The notes below the pieces were generated by a model. That model had not been told where the DNA came from and searched no databases. It saw nothing but the letters and a program-made list of their open reading frames with translations. Made by a program: the position numbers and the translations under genes. Below are positions 8,846-18,693 of a DNA stretch of 64,000 bases, one piece after another. Origin of the DNA: Clostridium sp. Marseille-Q2269. GTDB taxonomy: Bacteria; Bacillota; Clostridia; Clostridiales; Clostridiaceae. The stretch's first letter is position 1. The number at the start of each line of letters is the position of its first letter. The DNA lies in NCBI RefSeq assembly GCF_943736985.1, contig NZ_CALSFS010000001.1:806001-870000 (forward strand), read 5' to 3'.

Positions 8846-9934
8846 TCATTCTATAGCTTTTAAAGCATTAATTAGTAATTTATTAAACTCTCTATTTTTA
8901 ATTGCAAATCTTACATAACTATTATTTAAAGTTTTAAAATCGCTACATACTCTTAAAACAAATCCTTCGTTTAAGAGCATTTGTTTTAGCTTTTCTCCTG
9001 TAATATAATTTAACTCACATAGTATAAAATTACTGTAGGTATTATATACATTCTTGAATATGCTAATTTCCTTTAAATTTTCATACATAAAGTTTCTTTC
9101 TTTTTTTATATAATCTATTGATTTCTCTATAAAGTCTATATCTTTTAAAACATATTTAACTGCAACTTCTGCAAAACAATTTATATTCCAAGGATTTTGT
9201 TTTTCTCTTATTTTATTTAAAAAATCCTTATTAAAACTTACACCATAGCCAAATCTCATACCTGGCATAGAAAAAAACTTTGTTATTGCTCTAATTATAA
9301 ATATGCATTTATACTCTTTTAATAGATTAAAAAAACTGAAAGAGTTCTTTCCCGTAAATTCTATAAAGGCTTCATCTAAAATAACAATCTTATTATTTTT
9401 TTCACAGTACTCTAATATGTATATAAATTCTTTTTTATCTATAATTGACCCATTAGGATTATTAGGGTTTCCTAATATTATGCCTTCTGTTTTTTCTAAG
9501 GATTCTTTTATTTTTTTATAATCATATGTCATATCTTCGTTTAAATTACAATAATCAATTTTCACATTCCACTTTTTAGCACATAGTTCATATTCCACAA
9601 AGGACGGTGCTAAAATAGATATGCTCTTTAAATTGCTTATAGATAAATCTATTATTTCTACAGCACCATTTCCTAATACTAAATTTTCTTCTTCTATATT
9701 GAACTTGTGTACTTTTTCTTTATAAAAATAATCTAAAGAAAAATTTAAATAATTTATTAAATTTCTTTTTAAATTTCTATATTGAATATCAGGATAAACT
9801 TGTATTAATCTAAGTGTTTCTTCTAAATTATTTTTAAAACTATCTGGTAATCCTAGAGGGTTTATATTGGAACTAAAATCTATAAGATCTTTACCCTTTA
9901 ATATTCCATCTGTATATATGTCTCCGCCATGCAT
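8846..9934 (-). CDS. cobD: Threonine-phosphate decarboxylase-like aminotransferase (CobD type)
   Basis: This is a 362-residue fold-type I PLP enzyme of the histidinol-phosphate aminotransferase/CobD branch. It begins MHGGDIYTDGILKGKDLIDFSSNINPLG, here described by residues 1-28, which is typical of CobD. The PLP lysine is in ITKFFSMPGMRFGYG near residue 217, and NPNNPNG near residue 155 is the ring-stacking region. CobD decarboxylates L-threonine phosphate to the aminopropanol phosphate of the nucleotide loop. Its position directly after cbiB, which uses that product, supports CobD over HisC. Confidence 0.85.
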   Translation of the reverse strand: MHGGDIYTDGILKGKDLIDFSSNINPLGLPDSFKNNLEETLRLIQVYPDIQYRNLKRNLINYLNFSLDYFYKEKVHKFNIEEENLVLGNGAVEIIDLSISNLKSISILAPSFVEYELCAKKWNVKIDYCNLNEDMTYDYKKIKESLEKTEGIILGNPNNPNGSIIDKKEFIYILEYCEKNNKIVILDEAFIEFTGKNSFSFFNLLKEYKCIFIIRAITKFFSMPGMRFGYGVSFNKDFLNKIREKQNPWNINCFAEVAVKYVLKDIDFIEKSIDYIKKERNFMYENLKEISIFKNVYNTYSNFILCELNYITGEKLKQMLLNEGFVLRVCSDFKTLNNSYVRFAIKNREFNKLLINALKAIE

Positions 9935-10061
9935 AAAAGCACCCTCCTCTTATGAAAATTAATAATCTAAATTTCAACTTATAGTTTAAAATTTCTAAAA
10001 TTATAATTGTTTATTATGATACTATGGTAATTTCTAATGATAACCATACTGGTTCTGAATT

Positions 10062-11063
10062 TTAAAACATACTTACTATGTAAATAAAGAACTTATCTAC
10101 AAATAAAAGCTTAATGATGATACCAAATACTATTAGCATTAAAACTTCACTTAAGTACATAAGCTTTATACCATGTTTTATATGTATAGGTGATAATTCT
10201 TTTATTTTATCTCCTATAGTTGGTTTTTCTACTACTTCACCAAAGTATACATTATTTCCACCTAACTGTATTCTTAAAGCTGCTGCAGTGGCTCCCTCGG
10301 GATAAGCACAGTTGGGGCTCTTATGATTTTTTCTATCTCTTATCATTATTTTAAAACTTTTAAATGGATTTCCACCTACTAAAGGTGATGCTATGCACAT
10401 TAATATTCCTGTTAATCTAGCTGGAATAAAATTAAAAAAATCATCAACTTTGGCTGGAAAACGTCCTATATATCTGTATTTATCATTTAAATAGCCCAGC
10501 ATAGAATCCATGGTATTAACTCCTTTGTACATCATGGCCAAAGGTGCTCCACCAATTATGGCATAAAAAAGTGGTGCTATTATACCATCTGATGCATTTT
10601 CTGCTACAGTTTCTACATCTGCTCTTATTATTTCATTTTCAACTAAATCCTTAGTTTCTCTCCCTACTATATAAGAAAGCCTCACCCTAGCATCTTCTAC
10701 ATTTTCTTTATGTAAAGCATTGTATATTTTTATAGCCTCTTCATGTAGACATCTAGCTGCCAACGTTGTCCATATTATTAGAATATTTAGTCCATGATAA
10801 ATATAAAAATTAAAATTAAAAATTTTTAAAAGTACATATGGTATTAAAAAACTAATAATACAAACTATGATTACAATTAACTCACCGTAGCATTTTAAGC
10901 TTTCTTCTTTTTTTGCTTTCCCTCTAAACTTTTTCTCTAAAAAACTAATAAGCTTTCCTATATATATAACTGGATGTGGAAACCAATAAGGATCTCCAAT
11001 AATCCAATCTATAATTACTGCTATAATTATGTCTATAAAATTTATAACTATATTTGAATACAT
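10062..11063 (-). CDS. cbiB: Adenosylcobinamide-phosphate synthase CbiB
   Basis: CbiB is an integral membrane enzyme that joins aminopropanol (phosphate) to adenosylcobyric acid. The 333 residues include family motifs IDWIIGDPYWFPHPVIYIGK near the start, AENASDGIIAPLFY near residue 155, and the CAYPEGATAAALRIQLGG region near residue 250. It lies 79 bp after cobQ/cbiP, which makes its substrate, and before the CobD-like gene, which makes the other substrate. Confidence 0.94.
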   Translation of the reverse strand: MYSNIVINFIDIIIAVIIDWIIGDPYWFPHPVIYIGKLISFLEKKFRGKAKKEESLKCYGELIVIIVCIISFLIPYVLLKIFNFNFYIYHGLNILIIWTTLAARCLHEEAIKIYNALHKENVEDARVRLSYIVGRETKDLVENEIIRADVETVAENASDGIIAPLFYAIIGGAPLAMMYKGVNTMDSMLGYLNDKYRYIGRFPAKVDDFFNFIPARLTGILMCIASPLVGGNPFKSFKIMIRDRKNHKSPNCAYPEGATAAALRIQLGGNNVYFGEVVEKPTIGDKIKELSPIHIKHGIKLMYLSEVLMLIVFGIIIKLLFVDKFFIYIVSMF

Positions 11064-11141
11064 TTTATTTTCATCCTTACATTCATTACTTTTATCTTAT
11101 GTCTAAAAATTACTTACACAATATTTTGTCTTGTAAATAGT

Positions 11142-12623
11142 CTATTTAATATTCATAATGGAATATATTTTTTTCATATCTAAGCTTTCTCTCACTATAT
11201 CTGCAAGCTTATCTAATTCTTTTTCTCTTATATGCTCATATGTCTGTGATTTCTTTGGATTTAATCCTTTTTTTACTCTTAATTCATTTACTATTTTTTC
11301 TCTAAAACCAATCCCATCGAAAACTCCATGGATGTAAGTTCCCATTACATTGCCTTTTTCATTTATGACTCCATCAACCCAATCTGATTTTTCTCCATTT
11401 TTATCATATATTTTAAATAACGGTTCAATATTTTCTCCAGTCTTTGTTATTCCCATATGTATTTCATAGCCATAAACAGTATTGTTATTTTCTTCATTTA
11501 TCAATTTTGCATTAACTCTAGTCATGACTTTTTCTTTTTCAAAAATTGTTTCCATATCCAAAAGATTTAATCCATCTATTTCTCCTAAATCTGTTTCTAC
11601 TTTATATGGATCTTTAATTTTTCTTCCTAATACTTGATATCCTCCGCATATGCCTATTATTTTCCCCTCATTACTATATTCTTTTATCTTTTGTTCTAAA
11701 CCACATTGTCTTAAATAAAGTAAATCTTCTATAGTATTTTTACTACCAGGTATTATTAATAAATCTGGTTTTTTAAATTCTTCTTTTGAAGTTACAAATC
11801 TTATAGACACATCTTCTTCTAATTTTAAAGCATCTAAATCTGTAAAGTTTGATATATGGGGCATTCTTATTACTGCTATATCAATTGGTGCATAAACTTT
11901 TTTATTAAATTCTACTGCTCCATCCTCATCTTCTAACTGTAATCTTGTATAAGGTACTACACCTAAACAAGGAATATGTACTATATCCTCTAACATGTCC
12001 AATCCTGGTTTTAATATTTCAACGTCTCCTCTAAACTTGTTTATTATATTTCCCTTTACTCTTGCTTTTTCTTCTTCAGTTAAAAGAAGCATAGTTCCTG
12101 CTAAAGATGCAAAAACTCCACCTTTATCTATGTCTCCAACTAAAAGTACAGGAGCATCTGCAAGTTCTGCCATGCCCATATTTACAATATCATTCTCTCT
12201 TAAATTTATTTCCGCAGGACTACCTGCTCCCTCCATAACTATTATGTCAAAATTCTCTTCTAACTTGTTAAACTGTTCTTTTAACATCTCTTTAAATTTG
12301 GGCTTTAAAATATGATATTCCATAGCAGTGCTATTTCCATATACCTTACCGTTAACTATTATTTGAGATTTTTTATCTGAACTTGGTTTTAAAAGTATTG
12401 GATTCATATATGCCTCCGGTTCTAATCCCGCTGCATAAGCTTGAAGCACCTGAGCTCTTCCCATTTCTTTTCCGTCTAAAGTTATGTAAGAATTTAAAGA
12501 CATATTTTGTGATTTATAAGGACACACACTATACCCATCCTGTTTAAATATTCTACAAAGGGCAGTCACTATAAGACTTTTACCTACAGAAGAGGCTGTT
12601 CCCTGAATCATTATTTTAGCCAT
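11142..12623 (-). CDS. cobQ: Cobyric acid synthase CobQ/CbiP
   Basis: This ATP- and glutamine-dependent amidase adds four amide groups to adenosylcobyrinate diamide. The 493-residue length is typical. The N-terminal P-loop is [10 protein letters not shown] at residues 7-16, and [16 protein letters not shown] follows near residue 80. The C-terminal glutaminase domain has [12 protein letters not shown] near residue 328 and [10 protein letters not shown] near residue 430. It is the first gene after the cobalamin riboswitch, so its transcription should fall when cobalamin is plentiful. Confidence 0.96.
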   Translation of the reverse strand: MAKIMIQGTASSVGKSLIVTALCRIFKQDGYSVCPYKSQNMSLNSYITLDGKEMGRAQVLQAYAAGLEPEAYMNPILLKPSSDKKSQIIVNGKVYGNSTAMEYHILKPKFKEMLKEQFNKLEENFDIIVMEGAGSPAEINLRENDIVNMGMAELADAPVLLVGDIDKGGVFASLAGTMLLLTEEEKARVKGNIINKFRGDVEILKPGLDMLEDIVHIPCLGVVPYTRLQLEDEDGAVEFNKKVYAPIDIAVIRMPHISNFTDLDALKLEEDVSIRFVTSKEEFKKPDLLIIPGSKNTIEDLLYLRQCGLEQKIKEYSNEGKIIGICGGYQVLGRKIKDPYKVETDLGEIDGLNLLDMETIFEKEKVMTRVNAKLINEENNNTVYGYEIHMGITKTGENIEPLFKIYDKNGEKSDWVDGVINEKGNVMGTYIHGVFDGIGFREKIVNELRVKKGLNPKKSQTYEHIREKELDKLADIVRESLDMKKIYSIMNIK

Positions 12624-12768
12624 ACTATTCTCTCCAATTTCAATTTATTTTTTATCTATATATATTTTAACTTATTTTAAAATTTATTTCTTATTTATAT
12701 ACTCTTAATTTAATATATTGTTAATTAATATGTAATAATAAATATTAAATTTAAATAATATTAAGCAT

Positions 12769-12806
12769 AAAAAATTGGCTACAAACTTTAGAGTTTATAG
12801 CCAATG
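12769..12806 (-). terminator. Intrinsic terminator of the cobalamin riboswitch
   Basis: On the minus strand ATTGGCTATAAACT pairs with AGTTTGTAGCCAAT across a 4-base loop, followed directly by a run of six T. It lies between the B12 aptamer and cobQ, with no gene in between, so it is best read as the expression platform of the riboswitch. Confidence 0.9.
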
Positions 12807-12884
12807 CATTCTAAAAATAGGCATAGTTCACCTTACCTATATTATATCAATTTTGCACAGTTATCTTTCCCTCCGAAAGTTTAC

Positions 12885-13056
12885 TTCGTAAAAATCTAGG
12901 CAGGTCTCCTGGCTTATGATTCTTCCTTATCTTTCCCCTTCCCCTTTTTAAAGAGTGGATTTTTATGAAAGACTTGTCCTCAATTACAGTAGCGGGGGCT
13001 GCTGTGGATTTTACCACATTCCCTTTTCATCTTTTTGTTAAAAAGACACCTAAATC
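12885..13056 (-). promoter_or_regulatory. Cobalamin (AdoCbl) riboswitch
   Basis: On the minus strand the conserved B12-box region reads AAGCCAGGAGACCTGCC (12899-12915). Upstream of it are GGGAATGTGGT and the core CAGCCCCCGCTACTGTAAT (12984-13002). These are the hallmark sequences of cobalamin riboswitches. The aptamer precedes the intrinsic terminator at 12769-12806 and then cobQ. Bound adenosylcobalamin is therefore expected to favour termination and shut down the cobQ-cbiB-cobD-cbiMNQ cluster. The outer boundaries are approximate. Confidence 0.95.
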
Positions 13057-13155
13057 TTTTTATTTAATTATAATACTAAGATTATAGTAAATCTTCCTTG
13101 CTGTCAATAAATAATTGTTCATGTAAAATTACACAAACTACTTTTAAATGAATAT

Positions 13156-13827
13156 TTAGTATTCTAAATATTTCTTAAGCTTTCCAAAATCTTTTATAAT
13201 AAACCTTTTATCTTTAACCTCTATTATATTTTCTAATTTAAGTTCATTTATAATCTTTGTTACAGTTATTCTTGAAGCTCCAACTAGATCTCCTAGCTCT
13301 TGATGGGTGATCTTTATATCTATAATTAAACCATTTTTAGTTTCTACACCACTCTGAACTGACAATCTATATAAGGTATTGCATATTTTTTGTTTTGAAG
13401 TTGTAAATAATATATCATGAATTTGACTTACAGATATTCTATATTTTCTAGTAAGACTATGTATAAAAAATCTATAACTATCGGGATTTTTAGATAAAAA
13501 ATCATCTAGAACATTTTTTTTAACTACTGCTACTGCTGTTTCACAACATGCCTTTATAATAACTGACATTCCTTCTCCATCAAAATACTCTCCCTCGCCA
13601 CATATTTCTCCTGGTCCTAAAAAAAATAATATCTTTTCTTCTCCTTTAGAATTATAGAGTATTTGCTTAAGCTTCCCTTCTAATACGATTCCTAAAGATT
13701 TATTATTTCTTACATTAATTATATCATTTTTTTTAAGAACTTCTTTTTTCCCAAGAGAGGCTACTTTATTTAAGAAAAAAGATTTCATCTCATCCTGCTT
13801 TTCTTTATCAAATAATTTTTCATACAT
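13156..13827 (-). CDS. Crp/Fnr-family transcriptional regulator
   Basis: The protein has a cyclic-nucleotide-binding-like beta barrel in about residues 15-130, recognisable from LFFLGPGEICGEGEYFDGEG. A C-terminal winged helix-turn-helix follows, with THQELGDLVGASRITVTKII near residue 165. No cysteine cluster of an oxygen-sensing Fnr is visible. I chose the ATG at 13827 because GGTGGG lies seven bases upstream; an in-frame TTG lies 15 bases farther out. It is read away from the riboswitch-controlled cluster's upstream end and just before it. Its target is unknown. Confidence 0.9.
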   Translation of the reverse strand: MYEKLFDKEKQDEMKSFFLNKVASLGKKEVLKKNDIINVRNNKSLGIVLEGKLKQILYNSKGEEKILFFLGPGEICGEGEYFDGEGMSVIIKACCETAVAVVKKNVLDDFLSKNPDSYRFFIHSLTRKYRISVSQIHDILFTTSKQKICNTLYRLSVQSGVETKNGLIIDIKITHQELGDLVGASRITVTKIINELKLENIIEVKDKRFIIKDFGKLKKYLEY

Positions 13828-14060
13828 ATCACTACCCACCAACTTTACATATTATATCTCCATTTTTAGTAAATCATATTAATTATACAATATAGTATAT
13901 ATACTTTACTCATAAAATAAAAGCTAAAAAAGTTAAATTTAAATTTCTTATTTGTTAATCTTAAGTATAGAGCTAATTTAATATGATTTATAAATAATAA
14001 AGTACATTGTATTAAATTTAGTTTTATCAACTTTATATCACTTTATTCTTTTCATGGTAA

Positions 14061-14110
14061 ATTAAATTAAGGTTCAAATAACTTTAAAGTTATTTGAACC
14101 TTAATTTAAT
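14061..14110. terminator. 50-bp perfect palindrome at the end of the GGCT gene
   Basis: Two 24-base arms, ATTAAATTAAGGTTCAAATA continuing to AACTT, are exact reverse complements around a central TA. The palindrome overlaps the stop codon of the gene at 14106. It most likely ends or protects the pcp-GGCT transcript. Confidence 0.7.
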
Positions 14111-14537
14111 TCATTTCAAGCATAAATTTTTTCCAATCGCCATCTGGAATATATATGCAATTTTTTTCAAAAACTTCTTCATCATTCATATTATATATAT
14201 ATACAAATGCTGAGACTTTTTCACCTTTTTGTTCACCTTCTATTATTTCTACTTCCAACAATTCTCTATTATACTCATTATCTTTATTTCCTTGTGATAT
14301 ATATCCTTCCATGTTATCCATTAATTCAATATTCTTATGCCAATTTTCTATTTCAATTATCTCTCCAATTATTTCTCTTTCTCCATGTAACGCTGCCGGA
14401 TATCCTTTATTAGGCATATGATAAAGAATGCCCTTTATTTTCCCTAATTTTCTTGATATTACTTGATCTTTTATATATTTGTCAAAATTAAAAAATCCTT
14501 CTCTTAAACTTCCGTAAACAAATAAATATTGTTTCAT
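14106..14537 (-). CDS. Gamma-glutamylcyclotransferase-like (AIG2/GGCT fold) protein
   Basis: The 143-residue protein starts with FVYGSLREGFFNFDKYI, matching the YGSLR substrate-binding loop of the GGCT-like fold. The family converts gamma-glutamyl amines or amino acids to 5-oxoproline. A later GEIIEIENW segment holds acidic residues in the place where the catalytic Glu is expected. Its ATG overlaps the TAA of pcp by one base, so the two are translationally coupled. Both can release pyroglutamate, which supports a shared job. The exact substrate is unknown. Confidence 0.8.
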   Translation of the reverse strand: MKQYLFVYGSLREGFFNFDKYIKDQVISRKLGKIKGILYHMPNKGYPAALHGEREIIGEIIEIENWHKNIELMDNMEGYISQGNKDNEYNRELLEVEIIEGEQKGEKVSAFVYIYNMNDEEVFEKNCIYIPDGDWKKFMLEMN

Positions 14538-15181
14538 TAGCAGATAGTTCCGCCTATAACATTAATATCAGAATCGTTTTCTACACATGCTTTAATGGCA
14601 CATTCTAATCCTTTAGTTATATTTTCAAGAGACATTGAGGCTGTATTTGCTTTAGTAATAACTTGATCTGGAATAAATGGTACATGTATAAAACAGCCCT
14701 TTACATTTTTAAATTTCTTATCTAACATATAGAGAAGTCCATACATTACATGATTACATACAAAAGTTCCAGCTGTATTTGAAACTGAAGCTGGTATGTT
14801 ATTTTCTTTAATTTCTTTTACCATGGCCTTTATAGGCAAAGTAGAAAAATATGCATTTTCTCCATCTTCAAATATAGGAATATCTATAGGACTATTACCT
14901 TCATTATCTGGGATTCTAGCATCATCTATATTTATAGCAACTCTTTCCACAGTTATATCAAATCTTCCACCTGCTTGACCTATACATATAACTATATCTG
15001 GATTATGTTCTTTTATAGCTTCTTCTAATTTTTCTAAAGATTTTCTAAAAACTGTTGGTATTTCTACTTTTATAACTTCAGCACCTGCAATCTCATCTTG
15101 TATCTTCTTTACCGCTTCTAAAGCAGGATTTACTTTTTCTCCTCCAAAGGGGTCAAAACCAGTTATTAAAACTTTTTTCAT
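14537..15181 (-). CDS. pcp: Pyroglutamyl-peptidase I
   Basis: Pcp removes N-terminal pyroglutamate from peptides in the cytoplasm. The 214 residues carry the signature [18 protein letters not shown] at the start. The catalytic Glu is in [17 protein letters not shown], the Cys in [18 protein letters not shown], and the His in [12 protein letters not shown]. The start has GGAGGAG upstream. In related bacteria pcp follows DUF969 and DUF979 membrane genes; here those genes lie upstream but are decayed, while pcp itself looks intact. Confidence 0.96.
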   Translation of the reverse strand: MKKVLITGFDPFGGEKVNPALEAVKKIQDEIAGAEVIKVEIPTVFRKSLEKLEEAIKEHNPDIVICIGQAGGRFDITVERVAINIDDARIPDNEGNSPIDIPIFEDGENAYFSTLPIKAMVKEIKENNIPASVSNTAGTFVCNHVMYGLLYMLDKKFKNVKGCFIHVPFIPDQVITKANTASMSLENITKGLECAIKACVENDSDINVIGGTIC

Positions 15182-15218
15182 ATAAACTCCTCCTTTTACC
15201 TTGTTAATTTAGATGTAT

Positions 15219-15245
15219 GTAGTACCTCATATTAAGAGGTACTAC
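15219..15245. terminator. Hairpin between DUF979 remnant and pcp
   Basis: GTAGTACCTC and GAGGTACTAC form a perfect 10-bp stem with a 7-base loop. It lies in the 309-bp spacer 15182-15490. The remainder of the spacer is very AT-rich and contains loosely repeated TATATAATTGTT-type blocks but no gene. Confidence 0.55.
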
Positions 15246-15490
15246 TAATATTACATTTTATTTTTTATGTCATAACATATTAACTGCGTCCCAATATTTA
15301 ATTTTGAAAATAAAACATTCTTTGTCTAATGATTATATTATATATAAATAATTACTATTATATAATCGTTATATTAAATATTAAATAATTTTTTATATAA
15401 TTTTAATATTTAATGGTTATTTTTATATAATTGTTGTATTAAATGCAAACTAATTACTTTTATATATTTTTCATCCTATATACTTAATGA

Positions 15491-16723
15491 TTAAAATGCA
15501 AAGAAATACATAAAAGCTATATGTACTAAAAGTAAAGTTATAGCCACAGGTGCTTGAGCTTTTATAACTCCATTTTTATCCTTCATTTCTAATAGAGCTG
15601 CGGGAACTACATTAAAGTTAGCTGCCATAGGAGTTATAAGTGTTCCGCAATATCCTGCTGATAACGCAACGGCTCCAGCAATTACAGGATTAGCACCTTG
15701 AGCAAATACAAATGGGGCACCTATACCTACAGTTATAACTGCGAAAGCTGCAAAAGCATTTCCCATTATCATTGTAAATAATGCCATACCTATACAGTAA
15801 GCTGCAACTCCCAAAAATATATTTCCTTTAGATATTACAGAAGATATTCCTATAGCTACCTACCCTCCTAGTTTAGTGTATTGAGCTATAAGAAATGCCA
15901 ATACAGCTAAAGTCACTGAAGGTACAAATATTTTCCACCTATTCTTTTAGCCTGTTCTTTACTAAATGCATCAGGTACTTGAGCTAAATTACCTATATTA
16001 ACTTGCTTAGTTACAGTTAGTACACCTATTATAAGTATTAATCCTCCAACATATGTGGAAGGTATATATTTACCAAAAATAAATATTATTCCTAATATAG
16101 TCCAAAAACTTACAGTTCCTATTCTTGTTTTATGTTTAGTATCTCTTATTACAAACAGAGCTGTTAAAATCATCAATATACCAGTTAAGGCATAAAATCC
16201 TTCTAAAAGTACCCCTGGATTGGCTAAAAATATATTTTGTCGAAAGAAATTCCCGTAATTATCCATAGCCGCTGCTTGACCTTTTATCTTGTCTTCGTAT
16301 TTTTCATCTACTTTACCATATTTGCTTATAGCAGCTCCTTGAGCCATTGGGTTTATAAGCGGTCTTATAAATTGAGGATGCCCCCCTAATCTCAAGGACA
16401 TTGCAGACGTTACTTCTCTTATTAAAGCATAAATATTAAATATCTTTCCTACAGTTGCATTCTTAATCCTTGAAATTAACTCAATAGCCATCTGTGGTAG
16501 ACCGTATCTTTCACATATTCCTATTGCAGGAAGAGTTAATAAATATAGAGTCATATATCTGTTCTATGCAAATGATTTTCCTAAAATATCTACAATTTGG
16601 TTAAAACTTAAACCTGCAACAAGTCCTGTTGTTAGACCTGATATTAATTAACACTACAGCAATTACATCTAACTTTAATGAAAATCCTAAAACAACAATT
16701 AAAATACCTATTAATTTTATCAT
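15491..16723 (-). pseudogene. Decayed DUF969-DUF979 permease pair
   Basis: The stretch reads as two neighbouring membrane protein genes collapsed into one. It begins at ATG 16723 with MIKLIGILIVVLGFSLKLD (DUF969). It is frameshifted near 16648, apparently by a 4-base duplication, and meets an in-frame TAG near 16566. It then continues through RLGGHPQFIRPLINPMAQGA. At NPGVLLEGFYALTG it jumps straight into the DUF979 start, so the DUF969 C-terminus is deleted. A further frameshift near 15930 and a TAG near 15865, together with a missing middle part, precede the intact DUF979 tail ending in MYFFAF. These families are often next to pcp and are thought to be pyroglutamate-related transporters. With four or more lesions it cannot be functional. 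Confidence 0.9.
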
Positions 16724-16939
16724 TGCATTTTGCACCCTTTTTAAATGAATTTTTAGACAATTGCATATTATTCTATAAATTATACTCAATATTAATGAAA
16801 ATTTCGGTAGCCTGGACTACATTTTAAATAGTTTTCTTAATTTTTTTACTGATTTTATTTATTCATAAAAACGTATTCATTTACAACAAAATTTTACTAT
16901 AAAGGTATTTATTTTAATTATAAATTTTGAAAATTATTG

Positions 16940-16970
16940 TTGACTCTAACACTGTGTTATAGACTAATAT
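16940..16970 (+). promoter_or_regulatory. MerR-type promoter with 19-bp spacer
   Basis: TTGACT and TAATAT are separated by 19 bp instead of 17. The spacer holds the near-perfect dyad CTAACACTGTGTTATAG. Long spacers with a dyad between -35 and -10 are the hallmark of promoters twisted open by MerR-family activators. It sits 20 bases before the TipA-like gene, which implies autoregulation. Confidence 0.82.
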
Positions 16971-16989
16971 AAAATAGAGGTGATCAATA

Positions 16990-17757
16990 ATGCATTATAA
17001 AGTAAAAGAAGTTGCTGACATGGCCGGCATAAGTGTTCGCATGCTTCATCACTATGACAAAATAGGATTGCTTAAACCAGACTCTATAAATGATGCAGGT
17101 TATAGACTGTATACAGATGATAATCTTGATAGATTACAGCAAATTCTATTTTTTAAGGAGCTTAATTTTCCCCTTAAAGAAATAAAAAGCATTTTGGACA
17201 GTCCAAACTTTGATAAAAAAGAAACTTTAAAAACTCATAAGCAACTACTTTTAGAAAAAAAAACAAGACTTGAAAAAATTATACAATCTGTAAATAAAAC
17301 TATAAAAAGCTTGGAAGGAGAATTTGAAATGGATAAAAAAGAGGCGTTAAACGCATTTGATATGAGTAAAATAGAAGAACATCAAAAGAAATATGCTAAA
17401 GAAACAAGGATGAAATACGGCCATACATCTGCTTACAAAGAAAGTATGGCTAAAACATCTAAATATACAAAAGAAGATTGGGAAATTTTAAGCCAAAATT
17501 GGGATGAAATTTATAAAACTTTGGCAGATCTTACAGATAGAGATCCTCATGATGAAAAAGTTCAAGATGCTATTCATATGTATAGAAGTTATATTTCAAA
17601 AAACTTTTATAACTGTACCACTGAAATATTTAGAGGCCTTGGGGATCTTTATGTTAATGACGAAAGATTTACTGCTAATATAGATAAATATAAAGTGGGT
17701 CTTTCTAAATTTTTAAGAGAAGCTATTAATATTTATTGTGATAATATAAAGGAATAG
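16990..17757 (+). CDS. TipA-like MerR transcriptional activator with TipAS domain
   Basis: The 255-residue protein has a MerR winged helix-turn-helix at residues 1-70 (KEVADMAGISVRMLHHYDKI), then a coiled-coil dimerisation helix to about 115. A C-terminal TipAS-like domain follows (about 125-250, with DWEILSQNWDEIYKTL). TipAS domains bind thiopeptide or other hydrophobic antibiotics and trigger activation. The start has AGAGG nine bases upstream. Its own promoter has the 19-bp MerR spacer. No efflux gene is adjacent, so the regulated resistance target is not visible here. Confidence 0.93.
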   Translation: MHYKVKEVADMAGISVRMLHHYDKIGLLKPDSINDAGYRLYTDDNLDRLQQILFFKELNFPLKEIKSILDSPNFDKKETLKTHKQLLLEKKTRLEKIIQSVNKTIKSLEGEFEMDKKEALNAFDMSKIEEHQKKYAKETRMKYGHTSAYKESMAKTSKYTKEDWEILSQNWDEIYKTLADLTDRDPHDEKVQDAIHMYRSYISKNFYNCTTEIFRGLGDLYVNDERFTANIDKYKVGLSKFLREAINIYCDNIKE

Positions 17758-17926
17758 ACATAATTATTTTATGCAAAACATACAAACTTTAAAATATTTA
17801 AATATTAAAATTTTCACAAGTCTCGTAGCCTCATAGCATTAAAATAAATTTGTTTTTACACAAATCTGTCTACTTACCTACACATTAAGTAAATAAATAA
17901 AACTTTTTATTTGTTTCAAAATTACG

Positions 17927-17965
17927 GCCTTATATTTATCATAAAATTAAAGATAAATATAAGGC
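17927..17965 (+). terminator. Terminator-like hairpin after the tipA-like gene
   Basis: GCCTTATATTTATC pairs perfectly with GATAAATATAAGGC around an 11-base loop. It lies in the 337-bp spacer 17758-18094 between the convergent tipA-like gene and cobU and may serve both. Nothing else in the spacer is recognisable as a gene. Confidence 0.65.
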
Positions 17966-18094
17966 TCTAATAATGCTTTTCTATTTTAAACTTAATCTTT
18001 CTACAATATTTCTTCCATTTTATTTAGTAATTTCTCTAAAAGATTACTGTGATTTGATTTTATGTTATTATATATCTCTAAAGCAGTTTGTTCA

Positions 18095-18652
18095 TTATTT
18101 TATCTTCAAAGGAATTCCACAAGCAACCAAATAAACTTCATCACTTAAAGATGCTATAAATTTATTTATAATTCCCTGAAAATCCCTGAATATTCTACCT
18201 AACTTATAAGGCGGAACAACTCCATACCCCACTTCATTAGTCACTAATATAATATTTTTATTTTCATGTGTTGATGATATTATTAGATTATTGAATTGCT
18301 TTTTTATACCTTCTAAAATTCTATCCAATTCTTCCTCTGTAATATTTTCATAATCTATTTCTTTATGAAACATTAAATTAGTTATGGTTGTAGTTACACA
18401 ATCTAACAATATATTTTTTTCCTTATAATTTTTTATTACCTCTCCTAAATCCATATATCCTTCATAGGTTTTCCAAGAGGCACTTCTTCTTTGTTTATGT
18501 TTTTCAGCTCTATGCTCCATTTCATGGTCAGTAATTTTTGCTGTAGCTATATATAAAACACTTTCTTCATTTTCAAGCAAACTCTCTGCAAATTCACTTT
18601 TACCACTTCTTACTCCACCGGTTATTAACGTAATCTTACCTTTATTTTTCAT
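18095..18652 (-). CDS. cobU: Adenosylcobinamide kinase / adenosylcobinamide-phosphate guanylyltransferase
   Basis: CobU phosphorylates adenosylcobinamide and then attaches GMP to prepare the nucleotide loop. The 185-residue length is typical. The P-loop ITGGVRSGKSEFAE is at residues 8-21. HEMEHRAEKHKQRR carries the candidate guanylylated His near residue 46, and ILLDCVTTTITNL is the Walker-B-like strand. It stands apart from the main cobalamin cluster, and no cobS or cobC is adjacent. It lies 41 bp after the helicase-LexA gene on the same strand. Confidence 0.94.
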   Translation of the reverse strand: MKNKGKITLITGGVRSGKSEFAESLLENEESVLYIATAKITDHEMEHRAEKHKQRRSASWKTYEGYMDLGEVIKNYKEKNILLDCVTTTITNLMFHKEIDYENITEEELDRILEGIKKQFNNLIISSTHENKNIILVTNEVGYGVVPPYKLGRIFRDFQGIINKFIASLSDEVYLVACGIPLKIK

Positions 18653-18693
18653 ATTTAATTCTCCATTTCAATATGAATAACTTATAAAAATTA

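Noticed and set aside
17996-18094. A short frame after cobU reading NEQTALEIYNNIKSNHSNL, which could be a frameshifted C-terminal extension.
   Set aside because: CobU proteins normally end with a GIPLKIK-like tail as here, so no extension is needed and the frame has no family match.
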